Shown: positions 1 through 9,912 of the stretch, one piece after another
Layout: each line of letters opens with the position of its first letter
Numbering within the stretch: the stretch's first letter is position 1
NCBI GenBank assembly: GCA_031771865.1
Contig: JASISA010000002.1
Span: 620,001 to 684,000 of the forward strand
DNA: 64,000 bases
Source of the DNA: Nothophaeocryptopus gaeumannii
Taxonomy: Eukaryota; Ascomycota; Dothideomycetes; Mycosphaerellales; Mycosphaerellaceae
Direction: 5' to 3'
Program-made: the position numbers and the translations under genes
Notes under the pieces: generated by a model
Told to the model about the DNA's origin: nothing
The model's input: the letters and a program-made list of their open reading frames with translations, nothing else
The model's database searches: none

Positions 1-664
1 CTGCACGACCACCACCGTTGTTCGGATTCGCGCTGCGCAGTGCTGAGCATGAGGCACTTTTGGGATTGGTCCTCCTCCTGCCGTGCTCTCTCGTCGTTTA
101 GCTCGTCCCGCAGCGTGGATCTCAGATGAAAGCTTGCGACGACTACGATCATCTCTCTGTTGCAGTTGACATTTCTTCAATTCCACTCGGCAAGATCGGC
201 ACAACTCGGCCTTCAGTGCCGAGTCCGTGCGCCCGCGGAGCATGCATCTCAAGTCTGATGACATCGCGGTGATTGCTTCGTGCACCTCACCCTCAGGCAC
301 AGCACGACAAAGAATGGAACTATCTCGTCGGCGTGGAGGCGCAGCGCACTCACGTGAGCAGGTTGAGGCCACGATGCAAGGCGCATATGGTTGTTGAACT
401 GGCATTCAGGGCCTTGACACATCGTATTTCTCCTTGCTATTTTGGAATCGAGGCCTTACCGTCTCATTGATGGATTTCACACGGCTTGCAGTGCCGTGAC
501 CCGTCTGATTGACTTCATCCTTGTGTATAACCCCAGGTGCTTAAGACCACTGTTAGCATCGCAGGGCTGAAGGGGCACGAGACCTGAAAGCCTCCTTGGC
601 TGATACCTGCGCCCTGATTGATCGTTTGGGAAGCCTTTTACAGATGTTTTCGGACCTCTATGTC
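1..664. other. No gene recognised at left edge
   Basis: I see no domain-bearing reading frame on either strand. One short frame (273-470, +) shows no recognisable features. The stretch ends at the 3' end of the minus-strand ATPase gene, so it probably holds that gene's 3' untranslated region and the flank of a gene outside the window. Confidence 0.5.
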
Positions 665-2964
665 CTACGCAACTTGCAAAGACGACCCCGGGAGTCTCGA
701 CAGTGCCGCAGCAAGCTCAAACCGCCGAACGGCAACCAGGTCGCCACCGCTGTGTGAAATGGGCATGGGCTTGTCGATACCGAGGTAATCTTCTAGACGT
801 AGGCAAAGCTCAGCAAGGCTCAGTGCGTCTTGCTTGGTCGTTGCTGCAATGCGCTCCAGCGCTCGAGCAATGGTGCGGCTCTGTCCAATCTCGACAATCT
901 GATCCAGTCCACTTAGATCCACACCACTTTCGGCTTTCGACGGGTCGTCCACTGCGTCTTTGATCTCGGATCTCATGCTGATGAATTTCTTCCGCGACGC
1001 CATTGGCGATCGCAAGCCATCCAGGTTGACACGGAACCTACGAGAAGGAGTTGTGCCGTAATTCTCATCCTGCTTTACTGATGTTGAATACTGTTGGAGG
1101 ACTTCGTGTGCTTGTTGGGTGATGGATCGTGGGACGTATGAGTCCATGGCTACAATTTTATCTGCAATAGACAGCCAGTCACCAAGACCGCCGATGACGA
1201 TGACCGTGCTCACCCCATACTGTTGATAAAGCGCACGAGCCTTGCTGATGAGAGGTGTGATGGGCTCGTTCCGGATCAATGCCTCCATGCGGCGGTCGCG
1301 GACTAGTAGGTTGGTGGCCGAAGAGTCTTCGTCGATCAGGATAGCCTTGCATCCTGCTTCCAATGCTTCTTGAATATTCGCAGACATGGATGTCGACCCA
1401 GATGCATCCTCGGTAGAGAATGTTTTGGTATTCTTGCCGCCAGGAAGCTGCGAGATGAATGGGCTGATGTCGGTGTTGACGACGCTGCGTCCGTCTTCTG
1501 CCCGAATCTTGATGCTTTGCTCATCGGTCACAACCTGCTCACGTCCATCGCCCTGGATGTGATCATAGACGCCAAGTTCCAGAGCCTCCAGCAAAGTCGA
1601 CTTGCCATGGAACCCACCGCCTGTCAACATGGTAATTCCACGTGGTATACCCATTCCCGTGAATGTCTCGCCGGTGGACGACGTCAGAGAGACCTCCAGC
1701 TCCTTGGGTGACTGGAATCGTACCAGAGAGGAGCTGTTAAGCGGAGCCTGCGAGCCGCCCGAGGCTCGAGGTAGTACAGAGCCATTGGCCACAAAAGCCA
1801 ACAGTCCTCGCTCTGCCAACTGGCCGCGAAGAGATTGCTGAGCTTCGGCCGACTGAATATGATGCTCGAGTCGGCGTTGGTCAAGATTCCGGTGCAATAG
1901 CGATTGTCTCACAACTTCCACCAGATTCACCCCAAGAATTTGCCAGGCCTGTGCTCCGAGCACCGTTCGCCCAGCCGCTGGCAGTGACACTGTAAAGCGC
2001 AGTTCTATCGAATCCTTGCCTGAGATGATCGCAGATGTGCGCGGAAGGATTTCTTGACCGGGCATGCAGATGGAGAATGCTCCGCCCTTGGGACCCGACC
2101 ATCCCCCATTCGCACTACCAACGTTCTGATCCAAATGTTTTGCCTGAATGATAGATCCCGCAGCGCGACTGACATAGTCGCAGAGGGCAATCCTCCTGAT
2201 ATTGGATTCGAGGTACTTTTCCGGAAAGCCGGTCTCAGACCACGGGAAAATGGAGCGAACTCGAGAGGGTGCAGCGTAAGCATCTCCCTGTACGTGGTCC
2301 ACACTCAAAGTGAAACTTGGGTTTGCATGGTTGTACTCTCCGTACAGTTGTTTATAAGCACCTGTAAAAAGTCAGAGGAAAAGGAGAAATACTTGCCGTG
2401 AAAAGCAAAAGCGATAAGTTACTCTTAGGACCCCTCAAATGGAATCATGACTCCAAAATCAAGCTTCTTAGAAATAACGATGGATGGAGCTGTAGGTGCA
2501 GGCAGACGAGGTCCAAGGGATACGAGAAGCAGCGTTGAGCAATCTCCATTACTGACTCGCCGACCATGGTGATCGTGGCGTTTCTTTGCTCGATCCATGT
2601 TGTGGGATGGTTGATAGAAGGTGCGAATTCAACGAAAGATCAGGACCCGATCTGTACTCACCGTACTGTTGCCCATCTATTCTTTCAAGGTCGGACTGAA
2701 GCTGTCGCCAGTCCGTCGGTGCTTGGGACGTACTGTGCTCATACTGAGACGCTTCATGATGGCCGGACTGATGCTCAGAGCCACGATTGAAGTCGCCGTT
2801 CCGGCTCTGTTTACCTCCTCGACCGCCACGACCACCGCCGCCGTAAAGGGCTTTGTAGTACGCGCCCCGTCCGCCTCGTCCTCGTCCTGCTTTGACAAGT
2901 GTCAGCGTATGGTCACAAGGACGGCAGCGCTTGCAGGAAATGGCATGCTAGTCTTACCTGACAT
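665..2964 (-). CDS. Predicted ATPase of the ABC class, RGG-rich N-terminus
   Basis: Three exons read on the minus strand: 2964-2958 (only 7 nt, ATG TCA G), 2886-2662 and 2361-665, giving 642 aa. Both introns have GT..AG ends and phases that join exactly. The N-terminus is Arg/Gly-rich (RGRGGRG and GGGGRGGRGG runs, about residues 3-25). The rest matches the family 'predicted ATPase of the ABC class' (Pfam PF09818, COG3044): an N-terminal segment around LERIDGQQYGAYKQLYGEY, which spans the second splice junction, a Walker A-like GGGFHGKST, and an acidic ILIDEDSSATN segment that fits Walker B. Biochemical role is not established for this family; nucleotide binding is the safe prediction. RGG tracts usually bind RNA, so a link to nucleic acid is inference. 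Divergent from the next gene across 214 bp. Confidence 0.85.
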
Positions 2965-3178
2965 GCCGCAGTGTGGATGGCTTTGGCGGTGTTGCGGGTA
3001 CAGGCGACAGATTCTGTCTTGTTAGCTGCAAGGATCAGCGCTAGCGTGGAAATTCTAGTGGCCCGAGTGGACTCATCGCAGCTTCTCACAGCAGGCAGGC
3101 AAGCAGTTTGGAACATCTAGAAGCCCCTCGAGCGTTTATCGTGGTCTACCTTACCTTATTCTGCGCGGATTCGATTGG
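2965..3178. promoter_or_regulatory. Divergent intergenic region
   Basis: 214 bp separate the start codons of the minus-strand ATPase (2964) and the plus-strand Q/P-rich gene (3179), so the two promoters must overlap or lie side by side. I see no clear TATA box. Confidence 0.4.
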
Positions 3179-4319
3179 ATGGCGCAAGCTCTCTATTCTG
3201 GCGGCCAAACACAGGTTGGCGGCTTCCCAGGCTACCCGACCTACGGGAACCCAGGCCCAGCAGCAGCGGCCTCCGTCTCTGTGCAGCAGAATCAACTGAG
3301 TTTCCAGGGTCAGCAGCACGCGAACCATGGCGTGCATGGCTTTAATAACGGCAGTGGGATGGGGTTGGCGGGACGAGACATGAACCCAAGTGCTGGTGGT
3401 GAGTTGTCCTTCCTGCCATGTGCTGTCTGCCACTGCTCGGCGTCATGCATGGCTTCCGACGAAACAGCGCACTCGACCAACTCCCTGCGCCCGCCAAAGC
3501 TGCTCTGGCGACTGCGAGTGCGACGGGAGCACCGTCTGAGACAAACACTGATGACCGACACTGACCGCGAGTGATGCAGCAGCACCCTACCACCACTTCA
3601 CGTCGGCTCCCTACTCCCAGTCGGTACCTGCACAAGCGCCCTTCACCCTCCAGCAGCCTCCCATCAGACACCACGACAGCCAGTCCCCGCAGCAGCGTCA
3701 GTCGCCGCATGCCGCCAGCCCAGCAGCACCTCAGCGGGATCAGCCCACGCCGCCCGTGAAATATCCCATGGCCGCACCGCCGCTTCCTCAGACTCCTGCC
3801 AGCGCGCAGCCGCAGGGAGCTGCCGGCAATGCCGTCCCCTCGCCGAGCTCTCCGCAGTCACCCGGCGCGCAGGGCAGAGAACAACAGCGAATAGGCTTGC
3901 TCTTCGAGATCAACATCGAGCTATTGCAAGAGGTCAACAGGCTACAGAATGAGGGCAAGGGCGGTGCTATCAGCCCGCAGCAGGTCATGCAGCTGAGACA
4001 AGAAGGCCGGCCAGACACAATGGCGTCAGACGAATACATCCAGTGTCTTAGAAGGGTGCAGGCGAATCTGGCCTATCTCATGCCGAAGGCCCAAGACAAT
4101 CCCTCGCAACAGGTGAAAGCGCCGCCTGGACCCGCGCATATGACCCCTCCACCGCATATGCCTCAGCTGCAGGACAAGTACGAGCGGTTGAAGGAGATCT
4201 TCCCTGGCTGGCAGGGTCTTGACCATCGGTTATCGCAATCAGGCGCATCATCTTCTCCTCGACCCAGTGGTGCTAATGGAATGATGGCGCCAAACACAGC
4301 TTCTCCGGCGCAAGCCTAG
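3179..4319 (+). CDS. Gln/Pro-rich protein with SS18/Snf11-like core (putative SWI/SNF subunit)
   Basis: Two exons, 3179-3398 and 3580-4319, give 319 aa. The donor is gtgagt and the acceptor is a tandem cagcag, so one alanine can be included or skipped. About the first 165 residues are low-complexity Gly/Pro/Gln/Ser/Ala. A conserved-looking helix pair follows: LLFEINIELLQEVNRLQNEG, then a spacer, then YIQCLRRVQANLAYLMPKAQ. The pattern 'N..LL..V...QN.G ... L.R.QANL.YL' resembles the SSXT/SS18 N-terminal homology region, whose yeast counterpart is the SWI/SNF subunit Snf11. That assignment is by eye. The C-terminus is again Pro/Ser-rich. If correct it acts in the nucleus with the Snf5 protein encoded at 43.8 kb. 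Otherwise it is a conserved fungal Q-rich protein of unknown role. Confidence 0.6.
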
Positions 4320-4727
4320 GCACGAAACACTGTACCTTGAGATTCACGAATCAAGGTTCCAGCTAATGACCCACGACCGCATACAGCACTGGCGTTTTTC
4401 ACATGCATATCGGGAAGGACGTCCAGAAACATCTTCTCTTTGGAGTACCAGAAATCGGGTGAAACAGCCGAGCGTTTTCCATTGGTGGCTTGATGCTTGC
4501 TTCTTTATCTATTGTATCATATACCCGAGGCCTCACAGTAAAGAGCCTCTCTGCATAGAATGTATACCGTCGCGAGACGACGGCGTCGATGGTTTGAGAG
4601 CTGTCGGTGCAAAAGCAAGTTTACTCCGCGAAGAGATCTACACCGGCTCAAAGTCTTGGACCACATCCATAATCACATGAAGTCTTGGCATCGTGATAGG
4701 AAGGTACGACTCATGTAGATACCGGGA
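4320..4727. other. Convergent 3' region, nothing recognised
   Basis: Lies between two converging genes (plus-strand Q/P-rich gene and minus-strand NmrA-like gene). It presumably holds both 3' untranslated regions; no further gene is supported. Confidence 0.4.
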
Positions 4728-5745
4728 CTACTCACAGCCACACCTTCCTTTCCCATGATGCTTATGCTCATGCAAAACGGTCTCCACAATGTCCTCCAGT
4801 TTCTCCTCTTCCAGGCCCAACTGCGCTTGCGCATCTTCCTTCACAAAAGGCTTCACCCCTTCCAAACCCTCATCGAAAAGCACGATCCTCTCCATGAGAA
4901 ACATCGCAGCATCCGGGAAGCCCCTCTCCATCCTCCTCTCCAATTCACGCAGGGTGTCCTCCACATCAACCTTGCCAGAAGTCCACTCCTTTCCCGTGGC
5001 AGTTTCGAGGGTCGAAAGGAGGGCGTTGGCGGAGGTGATCAATCCTGGGATGTAGAGATATTGATTCTTGATTGTTTCCCAGTGCGTAACAAGAGCCAGC
5101 GCTACACGCCCTTGCCAAGAGGCAGAAGATGCAGCGAACCGCTCATTGCCGGCGCCGTGGATCGTAGCGGATTGCCAGTCGATATGGAAACCCAGATTTC
5201 CCGATAGGAGGGCTTGATCGAGGAGATGGCCTGTCGCTGCTGCTGCCCATTCGATTTTGCCAGAGGAAGATTGGTGGCAGAGGTGGGCGATTACGCGCGC
5301 TTTTTCTGCAGCTGGAGGGAGGCGGGATTGGATTTTGGGGTTTAGGCTATCGAGGCCGAATTCTGCGGGGACGAAACGTGGAATGCCGGTTGAGATGGCG
5401 GTGTCGATGATGGCCTTTTGGAAGGAGAGGGATCCAGAGGAGTGGGTGCTGAAGAGGATGTCTGGTCTGATAGTTTGGAAGAGGGAGTTCAGGGAGGCGT
5501 GGGAGAAGTCGGATTTGTGAACTGTTATCTTCGAGGACGATGTAGAAGGGGATTGTGTAGGGACTGCGTTATAGACTTCGAAGTCCTGATCGCGTGAGGT
5601 TATGCTGGAGAGGATACTGTCTGATAGGCGGTTTTCCTACAAGTCTCATCAGTCTAAGCACGTGACAGAACTCGAACAGTGATCTTACGCCTAGCACCAG
5701 AACCTTGTGAATGAGTCTATGCTTGTCGTCTGTGATAGATCCCAT
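4728..5745 (-). CDS. NmrA-like / isoflavone reductase-like NAD(P)-binding protein
   Basis: Two exons, 5745-5689 and 5636-4728, give 321 aa. The 52-bp intron (gtaaga..ttgtag) falls right after HKVLVLG, the first Rossmann strand. The body reads as an NmrA/isoflavone-reductase-like short-chain fold: IRPDILFSTHSSGSL, QKAIIDTAISTGIPRFVPAEFG (the 'RF.PSEFG' signature of this family) and a C-terminal lid. After VLVLG the usual GxxGxxG loop reads ENRLSDS, so the canonical glycine motif is not preserved; cofactor binding may be weak or lost. The C-terminus ends in an unusual His/Cys tail (HEHKHHGKGRCGCE). Same strand as, and 163 bp downstream of, a Zn2Cys6 regulator, so it is a plausible target. The substrate cannot be told from sequence. 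Confidence 0.8.
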
Positions 5746-5908
5746 GTCTCTTCTTGCGAATATGTCTGTACATGATGTTGTCCAAGTTGATGCTTTTAGG
5801 TGCAGTCTCGGCCGAGCGGAGTCTCCTCACTTCGAAGCTCTCTGTGCGTGCTGTGGTCATCTGTAGTCTTCCATTTCAAAGGAATCCTTTCCGTGCGCGT
5901 CTCTGGGT

Positions 5909-7401
5909 TCAAGAGGCAATCTGCAAGATCTCTCGAATGTCCTCCGACTCCTTTGGATTGCCTTCAGAGCATCCCTCTGCAATGTCCGTGGACCACTTCA
6001 AGGTCTCCTGCCACGCTGGCGGCACCTGAGCTTGAATCTTGGGAATCTGCCGCTCTGCAATACCGCGAAACCAGGGTACTTTGTCAGCAATAAGTTTCAT
6101 CGTAGCAAAAGCATACGCCAGAATCACCAATGCTCGAGGCGCCTTTTCTTCTACGAGCTCCCCAAATCGTCGTGGAAGCTGAGATGGCATAGCAACGAGT
6201 CGTCGGCAATTCGCCAGAGGCGTTTCTGTGCCTTCCGTTATGCTGTTGTAGATGAGCGCTAGGAAAGCGACGCTCTGGCGATAAACTTCTTTGTCTTCTG
6301 GTGAAGTGGTCTCAAGGTCGTCAGCAAACGAGAGCAATGGGCCGAACGGCTTGCCCTCTTCGCGCTTGAACAGTTCCTCGACCTCTTCCACCCTCGGCCT
6401 TCCAAAGTAAACTCCTGTCTTATCCAGCCATTCTTCGCCAACCATTTGCCTCCAGACGTCGCAAAGATAGCGCGTGCCGTCAGCCAGGCGGAGCCAGATC
6501 ACTGGATCAAGTGCCGGTAGTGTAGCATCGTCTTCAGGCTCATTCAACGAGAATAATGCTTGAAAGGAGACGAGGATGGAAGTGATGTAGACGGCCTCGA
6601 TGTTGTCCGGCATAAGAGCTGATACGCCTACACGGTGGCCCTCAATAGCGCGATCGAAGTACTTGCGTGCGTTCATAAGCATCTCACGGCTCCGCTTATC
6701 TTCCATGAATTCTGGGTGGTTGGCGTTGCGGACAGCGTTGGCAAGCTCGACACCATTCTCTGGTTGCTTCCAATTATCACTGAGATCTCTGGTAGCACCT
6801 TCTGGCTTGTAGATTGGATCTCTGATGGGCACCATCCGTCCGTCCAGTGGTATCCATTGTGCTGAAGATTGCCTTGAAGCGTGTAATGCAGCCAAGCCAT
6901 ACATCGCATCGAGGACCATGCGGTGCTCCATTGCAAAGAGTGGTGTTTGGCAGCGCCAGAATTCAACGGCGGTGGTGAAGCTCTGTGGGTTCGTTAGTTT
7001 CGATGAACGCCGATTTATTCAACATGGCCTTACGTGGCATGTGTAGACAGTCCATTGATACATCAGCCGTATCTCAAGCTTGGGATCAAGTCCAAAGAAG
7101 TCGGTGGCCGCAGATCCTACACCGTAGACATCCTGCGATTGCTGTGGCTGGGTAAGATTGCGCTGCGCATCCGATCTTCTTGGTGCTGGCTCAACGTATT
7201 CGCAAGGCACATTGTGTCTATGACAGGCAAGACACTTCGGCCGGCCTTCATCGCACTGTGAGATGTAAGTCTTCTGGACAAGTTTTCGGAAGCGGCTGGG
7301 ACAGCGCGAGTAGGTGATGCTACCACTGAACATACCTTTACTTTGCGAGCTTTACAGCGCTGACATCCAGTCCTCGCCTTCTTGTGATTCAGGCGAGGCA
7401 T
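5909..7401 (-). CDS. Zn2Cys6 fungal transcription factor
   Basis: Three exons, 7401-7336, 7255-7034 and 6982-5909, give 453 aa. The first intron splits the zinc cluster: exon 1 ends RTGCQRCKARKVK and exon 2 begins CDEGRPKCLACHRHNVPC. Together they form C-x2-C-x6-C-x6-C-x2-C-x6-C, a canonical GAL4-type binuclear cluster at about residues 13-40. The remainder, with MEHRMVLDAMYGLAALHASR and LMPDNIEAVYITSILVSFQALFS, is typical of the helical middle-homology/ligand region of Pezizomycotina C6 regulators (the sterol-uptake-control-like group). It is nuclear and DNA-binding. It sits just upstream of the NmrA-like gene on the same strand and is divergent from the AlkB-like gene. A longer in-frame start upstream (7494) exists, but the 7401 Met places the cluster where it normally lies. 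Confidence 0.9.
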
Positions 7402-7524
7402 CGCGCTTCTCCCTGCCTGATGTGCGTCCAGTATGCTCGGTTTCTCTATCGGACTGCTTGCGGACCGAACCTTTGATATTTGGCAGTCAATCACTCCGAC
7501 AAACGCCCAGCGAGGTGAAGTGCG

Positions 7525-9273
7525 ATGGAAATCCTGCGACGACAGCCGATTTCACTTTCATGTGGATCTAGACAACATGCGCTCGTGTGTCGAATATACG
7601 TCGAGTTCAAGAAGACCAGAGAGCGTGTGGTCCTGGGTTCCGTCGCAATGAATCCGAGAATCCCGGAACAAACGGCAGGCGCCGCCCTCCCATCAGACAG
7701 TCCAATCAATGTTCGGCGCGAACTTGACGCGCTTCCCGGGCCTGGCCTCCGTCGTTGTTCCTGCGCCACCTCGGTGCCTGCACTGCAACACTGCAACCGG
7801 TGGTATGCTACATCAAGGACATCATCCACTTTACCTGAGCCGCGTCTGCGCAAAAAGAATGATGAATATACCCCTCGGGACCCGAATGGCGTCGACGAGA
7901 TGGACGAGCACCATCAAACTCGACAGCATAAGCCAAAGCGGCTGAAGGCGTCCCACGAACAGCGGGAAGTCGCGAAGATGGCGGATACAGACGAGAACAA
8001 TGAGGACACCGAGTTCAAGCTGGCAGTGCTAGCGTCTCTACATCCAAACAAGAGCCCGGACGTTCATCTCGATTACCTACTCGCGTATGGCGGGAGCATC
8101 GTGAAAGCCTCGGCTGCCATAGGAGTCAACTACGAGGAGGTCGTGAAGAGGAAACGAACAGCGGCGAATGGATATCAATCGTCTCTGGACTCTTTCGCCT
8201 CTCGAGATGCGACTTCGAGCTCCAGTCCTTCTACGAGCGCGTCTGTTCCAAAGCTTCTGACGAAGAAGGGCAGGACCCTGCATCTGTACACTCCGAATGA
8301 GATCGAGACGAACACGCCTTGCTCGATCGTACACAATTTCCTACCGCCCGAACAAGCGGAGGCGCTTCTCAAAGAGCTCCTCGTAGAAGCTCCAAAGTTC
8401 GAGAGAGGCACCTTCCAGCTGTTTGACCGGACCGTGCAAAGTCCGCATACGTGGAAGTTCTATGTCGATACTGTAGACGAGATCGAAGAGCAAAAGGCAG
8501 AATACCTCTACACTGGGTACCGGTATGAGAACTCAATTGAGCAGACTACTCCGGAGATGCTCAAGGTATCTTCAATCGTCAAAGAAGCCGTGAATAAGGA
8601 GGTCGAGCGACGGGTAGTGGATGTCCAGCCTTGGAGTAGGAGGCTTAAATTTCAGTCACCTGAGGAGTGGCAGCCTAACGCCTCCTTCGTCAACTGCTAC
8701 GATGGCGGCAAGGAGAACGTCGGGTACCACTCGGACCAGCTAACATATCTTGGGCCGCGCGCCATCATTGGCAGCCTATCTCTTGGAGTCGCTCGAGAGT
8801 TCCGAGTTCGCCGAATTGTTCCACAGGATGGCGCTACTTCCGCAGACGCACAGGGCCAAATCGCAATTCATTTACCTCATAATTCGTTACTGGTCATGCA
8901 CGCCGAGATGCAGGAAGAGTGGAAACACTCCATAGCCCCAGCACAGGCCATCGATCCCCATCCTATTGCTGGCAACAAGCGGCTGAATATCACATATCGC
9001 TGCTACAAAAACTACTTGCATCCGAAGTACACACCGCGATGCCAATGTGATGTTGCTTGCGTCCTGCGCTGTGTACAGAAGAGCAGGGTCACCAGAGGAC
9101 GATACATGTGGCAGTGCTACGCAAACTATACCCCCGGAAAGAAAGGCTGCTCGTACTTCGTCTGGGCAGAGTTTGACGAGGATGGGAAGCCTCCCTGGGC
9201 TGGAGGGTACAAAGGCAACGCCAACATACCCACAGGTGAGAAGTGGGACACTGAGGTACCACCATGCTTGTGA
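7525..9273 (+). CDS. AlkB-like 2-oxoglutarate/Fe(II) dioxygenase with C-terminal GRF zinc finger
   Basis: Single open frame of 582 codons from ATG 7525. Later in-frame Mets at 7648, 7900 and 7978 are equally possible starts, because the first ~120 residues show no domain. A short CUE-like helix bundle (LASLHPNKSPDVHLDYLLAYGGS) precedes the catalytic part. The dioxygenase core carries the iron ligands H-x-D in VGYHSDQLTYLGP (about residues 402-404), a distal His in EEWKHSI and the 2-oxoglutarate Arg region RLNITYRCY. That is the ALKBH2/3-type DNA/RNA alkylation-repair layout. The C-terminus has a GRF-type zinc finger (CQCDVAC ... YMWQCYANYTPGKKGCSYFVW), found in nucleic-acid enzymes such as APE2 and NEIL3. 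Predicted role: oxidative demethylation of alkylated bases. Divergent from the C6 regulator at 7401. Confidence 0.9.
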   Translation: MEILRRQPISLSCGSRQHALVCRIYVEFKKTRERVVLGSVAMNPRIPEQTAGAALPSDSPINVRRELDALPGPGLRRCSCATSVPALQHCNRWYATSRTSSTLPEPRLRKKNDEYTPRDPNGVDEMDEHHQTRQHKPKRLKASHEQREVAKMADTDENNEDTEFKLAVLASLHPNKSPDVHLDYLLAYGGSIVKASAAIGVNYEEVVKRKRTAANGYQSSLDSFASRDATSSSSPSTSASVPKLLTKKGRTLHLYTPNEIETNTPCSIVHNFLPPEQAEALLKELLVEAPKFERGTFQLFDRTVQSPHTWKFYVDTVDEIEEQKAEYLYTGYRYENSIEQTTPEMLKVSSIVKEAVNKEVERRVVDVQPWSRRLKFQSPEEWQPNASFVNCYDGGKENVGYHSDQLTYLGPRAIIGSLSLGVAREFRVRRIVPQDGATSADAQGQIAIHLPHNSLLVMHAEMQEEWKHSIAPAQAIDPHPIAGNKRLNITYRCYKNYLHPKYTPRCQCDVACVLRCVQKSRVTRGRYMWQCYANYTPGKKGCSYFVWAEFDEDGKPPWAGGYKGNANIPTGEKWDTEVPPCL

Positions 9274-9460
9274 GAGAAGAACGTATGTACATACCATACT
9301 GATGCGTCCATTACCTTCAACCCTCTCTCAAGCTCGCTGATCATCCTCAACTCCCATACCCAATCATGCCTGCCCTCTGCGGTCCCATCTGTTCCCACAA
9401 CGCAAACCCTTTTCCCGTCTTCCCATTCCACCCTCCTTCGATACTCCCAATCCACCTCCT

Positions 9461-9912
9461 CTAAGCCCTATTCTCACTAGTTTTCATCGACTGTCTCGTC
9501 GTGAAATCGAACATCTCAAGCTCTCCAGCGTCAATCTCAATCCTCACGCCCTCGATCTCGCTTGTCCAATTCACCGGTACCAGGTACGGTATGCCATTCC
9601 CATACGGTCGGACTTTAACTGAGTCGTCTTCTGCCAACCCGACGAATACGATCTCCTCATCTTTCGCTATGTACACAGAAGCTCGTGGCTTATTGTCTGA
9701 GTGGATACTGTACAGCCAAACAACGGAATACTCGCCTACCCGGCCGTGGCACCAATACCATTGATTCAACCCCACGAAGAAATTACATCCTCCCTAGTTT
9801 TTATCGTGATATCCAGACCCAGTAAACGCTATGACGGAGTCGTTGAACTCGACGTCTAGGACGGCTACGGAGTCGGGGGTTATGTTCACCCAGCCGAAAT
9901 TTGGTCGAAGAA
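9461..9912 (-). pseudogene. Relic of a Diels-Alderase/AttH (CrtC-like) lipocalin-fold protein
   Basis: On the minus strand one frame reads FGWVNITPDSVAVLDVEF, then FTGSGYHDKN, a TAG stop (9796-9794), and continues in the same frame with GG, LNQWYWCHGRVGEYSVVWLY and a further ~85 residues to a final stop at 9461. The string GYHDKN-W-G followed by W-Y-W-x-H-G-R-V-G is the hallmark of fungal Diels-Alderase/AttH-like lipocalin-fold proteins (related to CrtC hydratase). The TAG sits exactly where the conserved Trp (TGG) is expected, one substitution away. No N-terminal half is present: the frame upstream runs into a TGA and the 3' part of an F-box gene. I call it a 5'-truncated, stop-interrupted pseudogene. 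Such proteins act in secondary metabolism, but no biosynthetic gene lies nearby. Confidence 0.7.

Noticed and set aside
9126..9455. Minus-strand frame just downstream of the Diels-Alderase-like relic
   Set aside because: Considered as its C-terminal continuation (WEYRRRVEWEDGKRVC and on), but I could not match it to the family end, and it overlaps the AlkB-like gene antisense.
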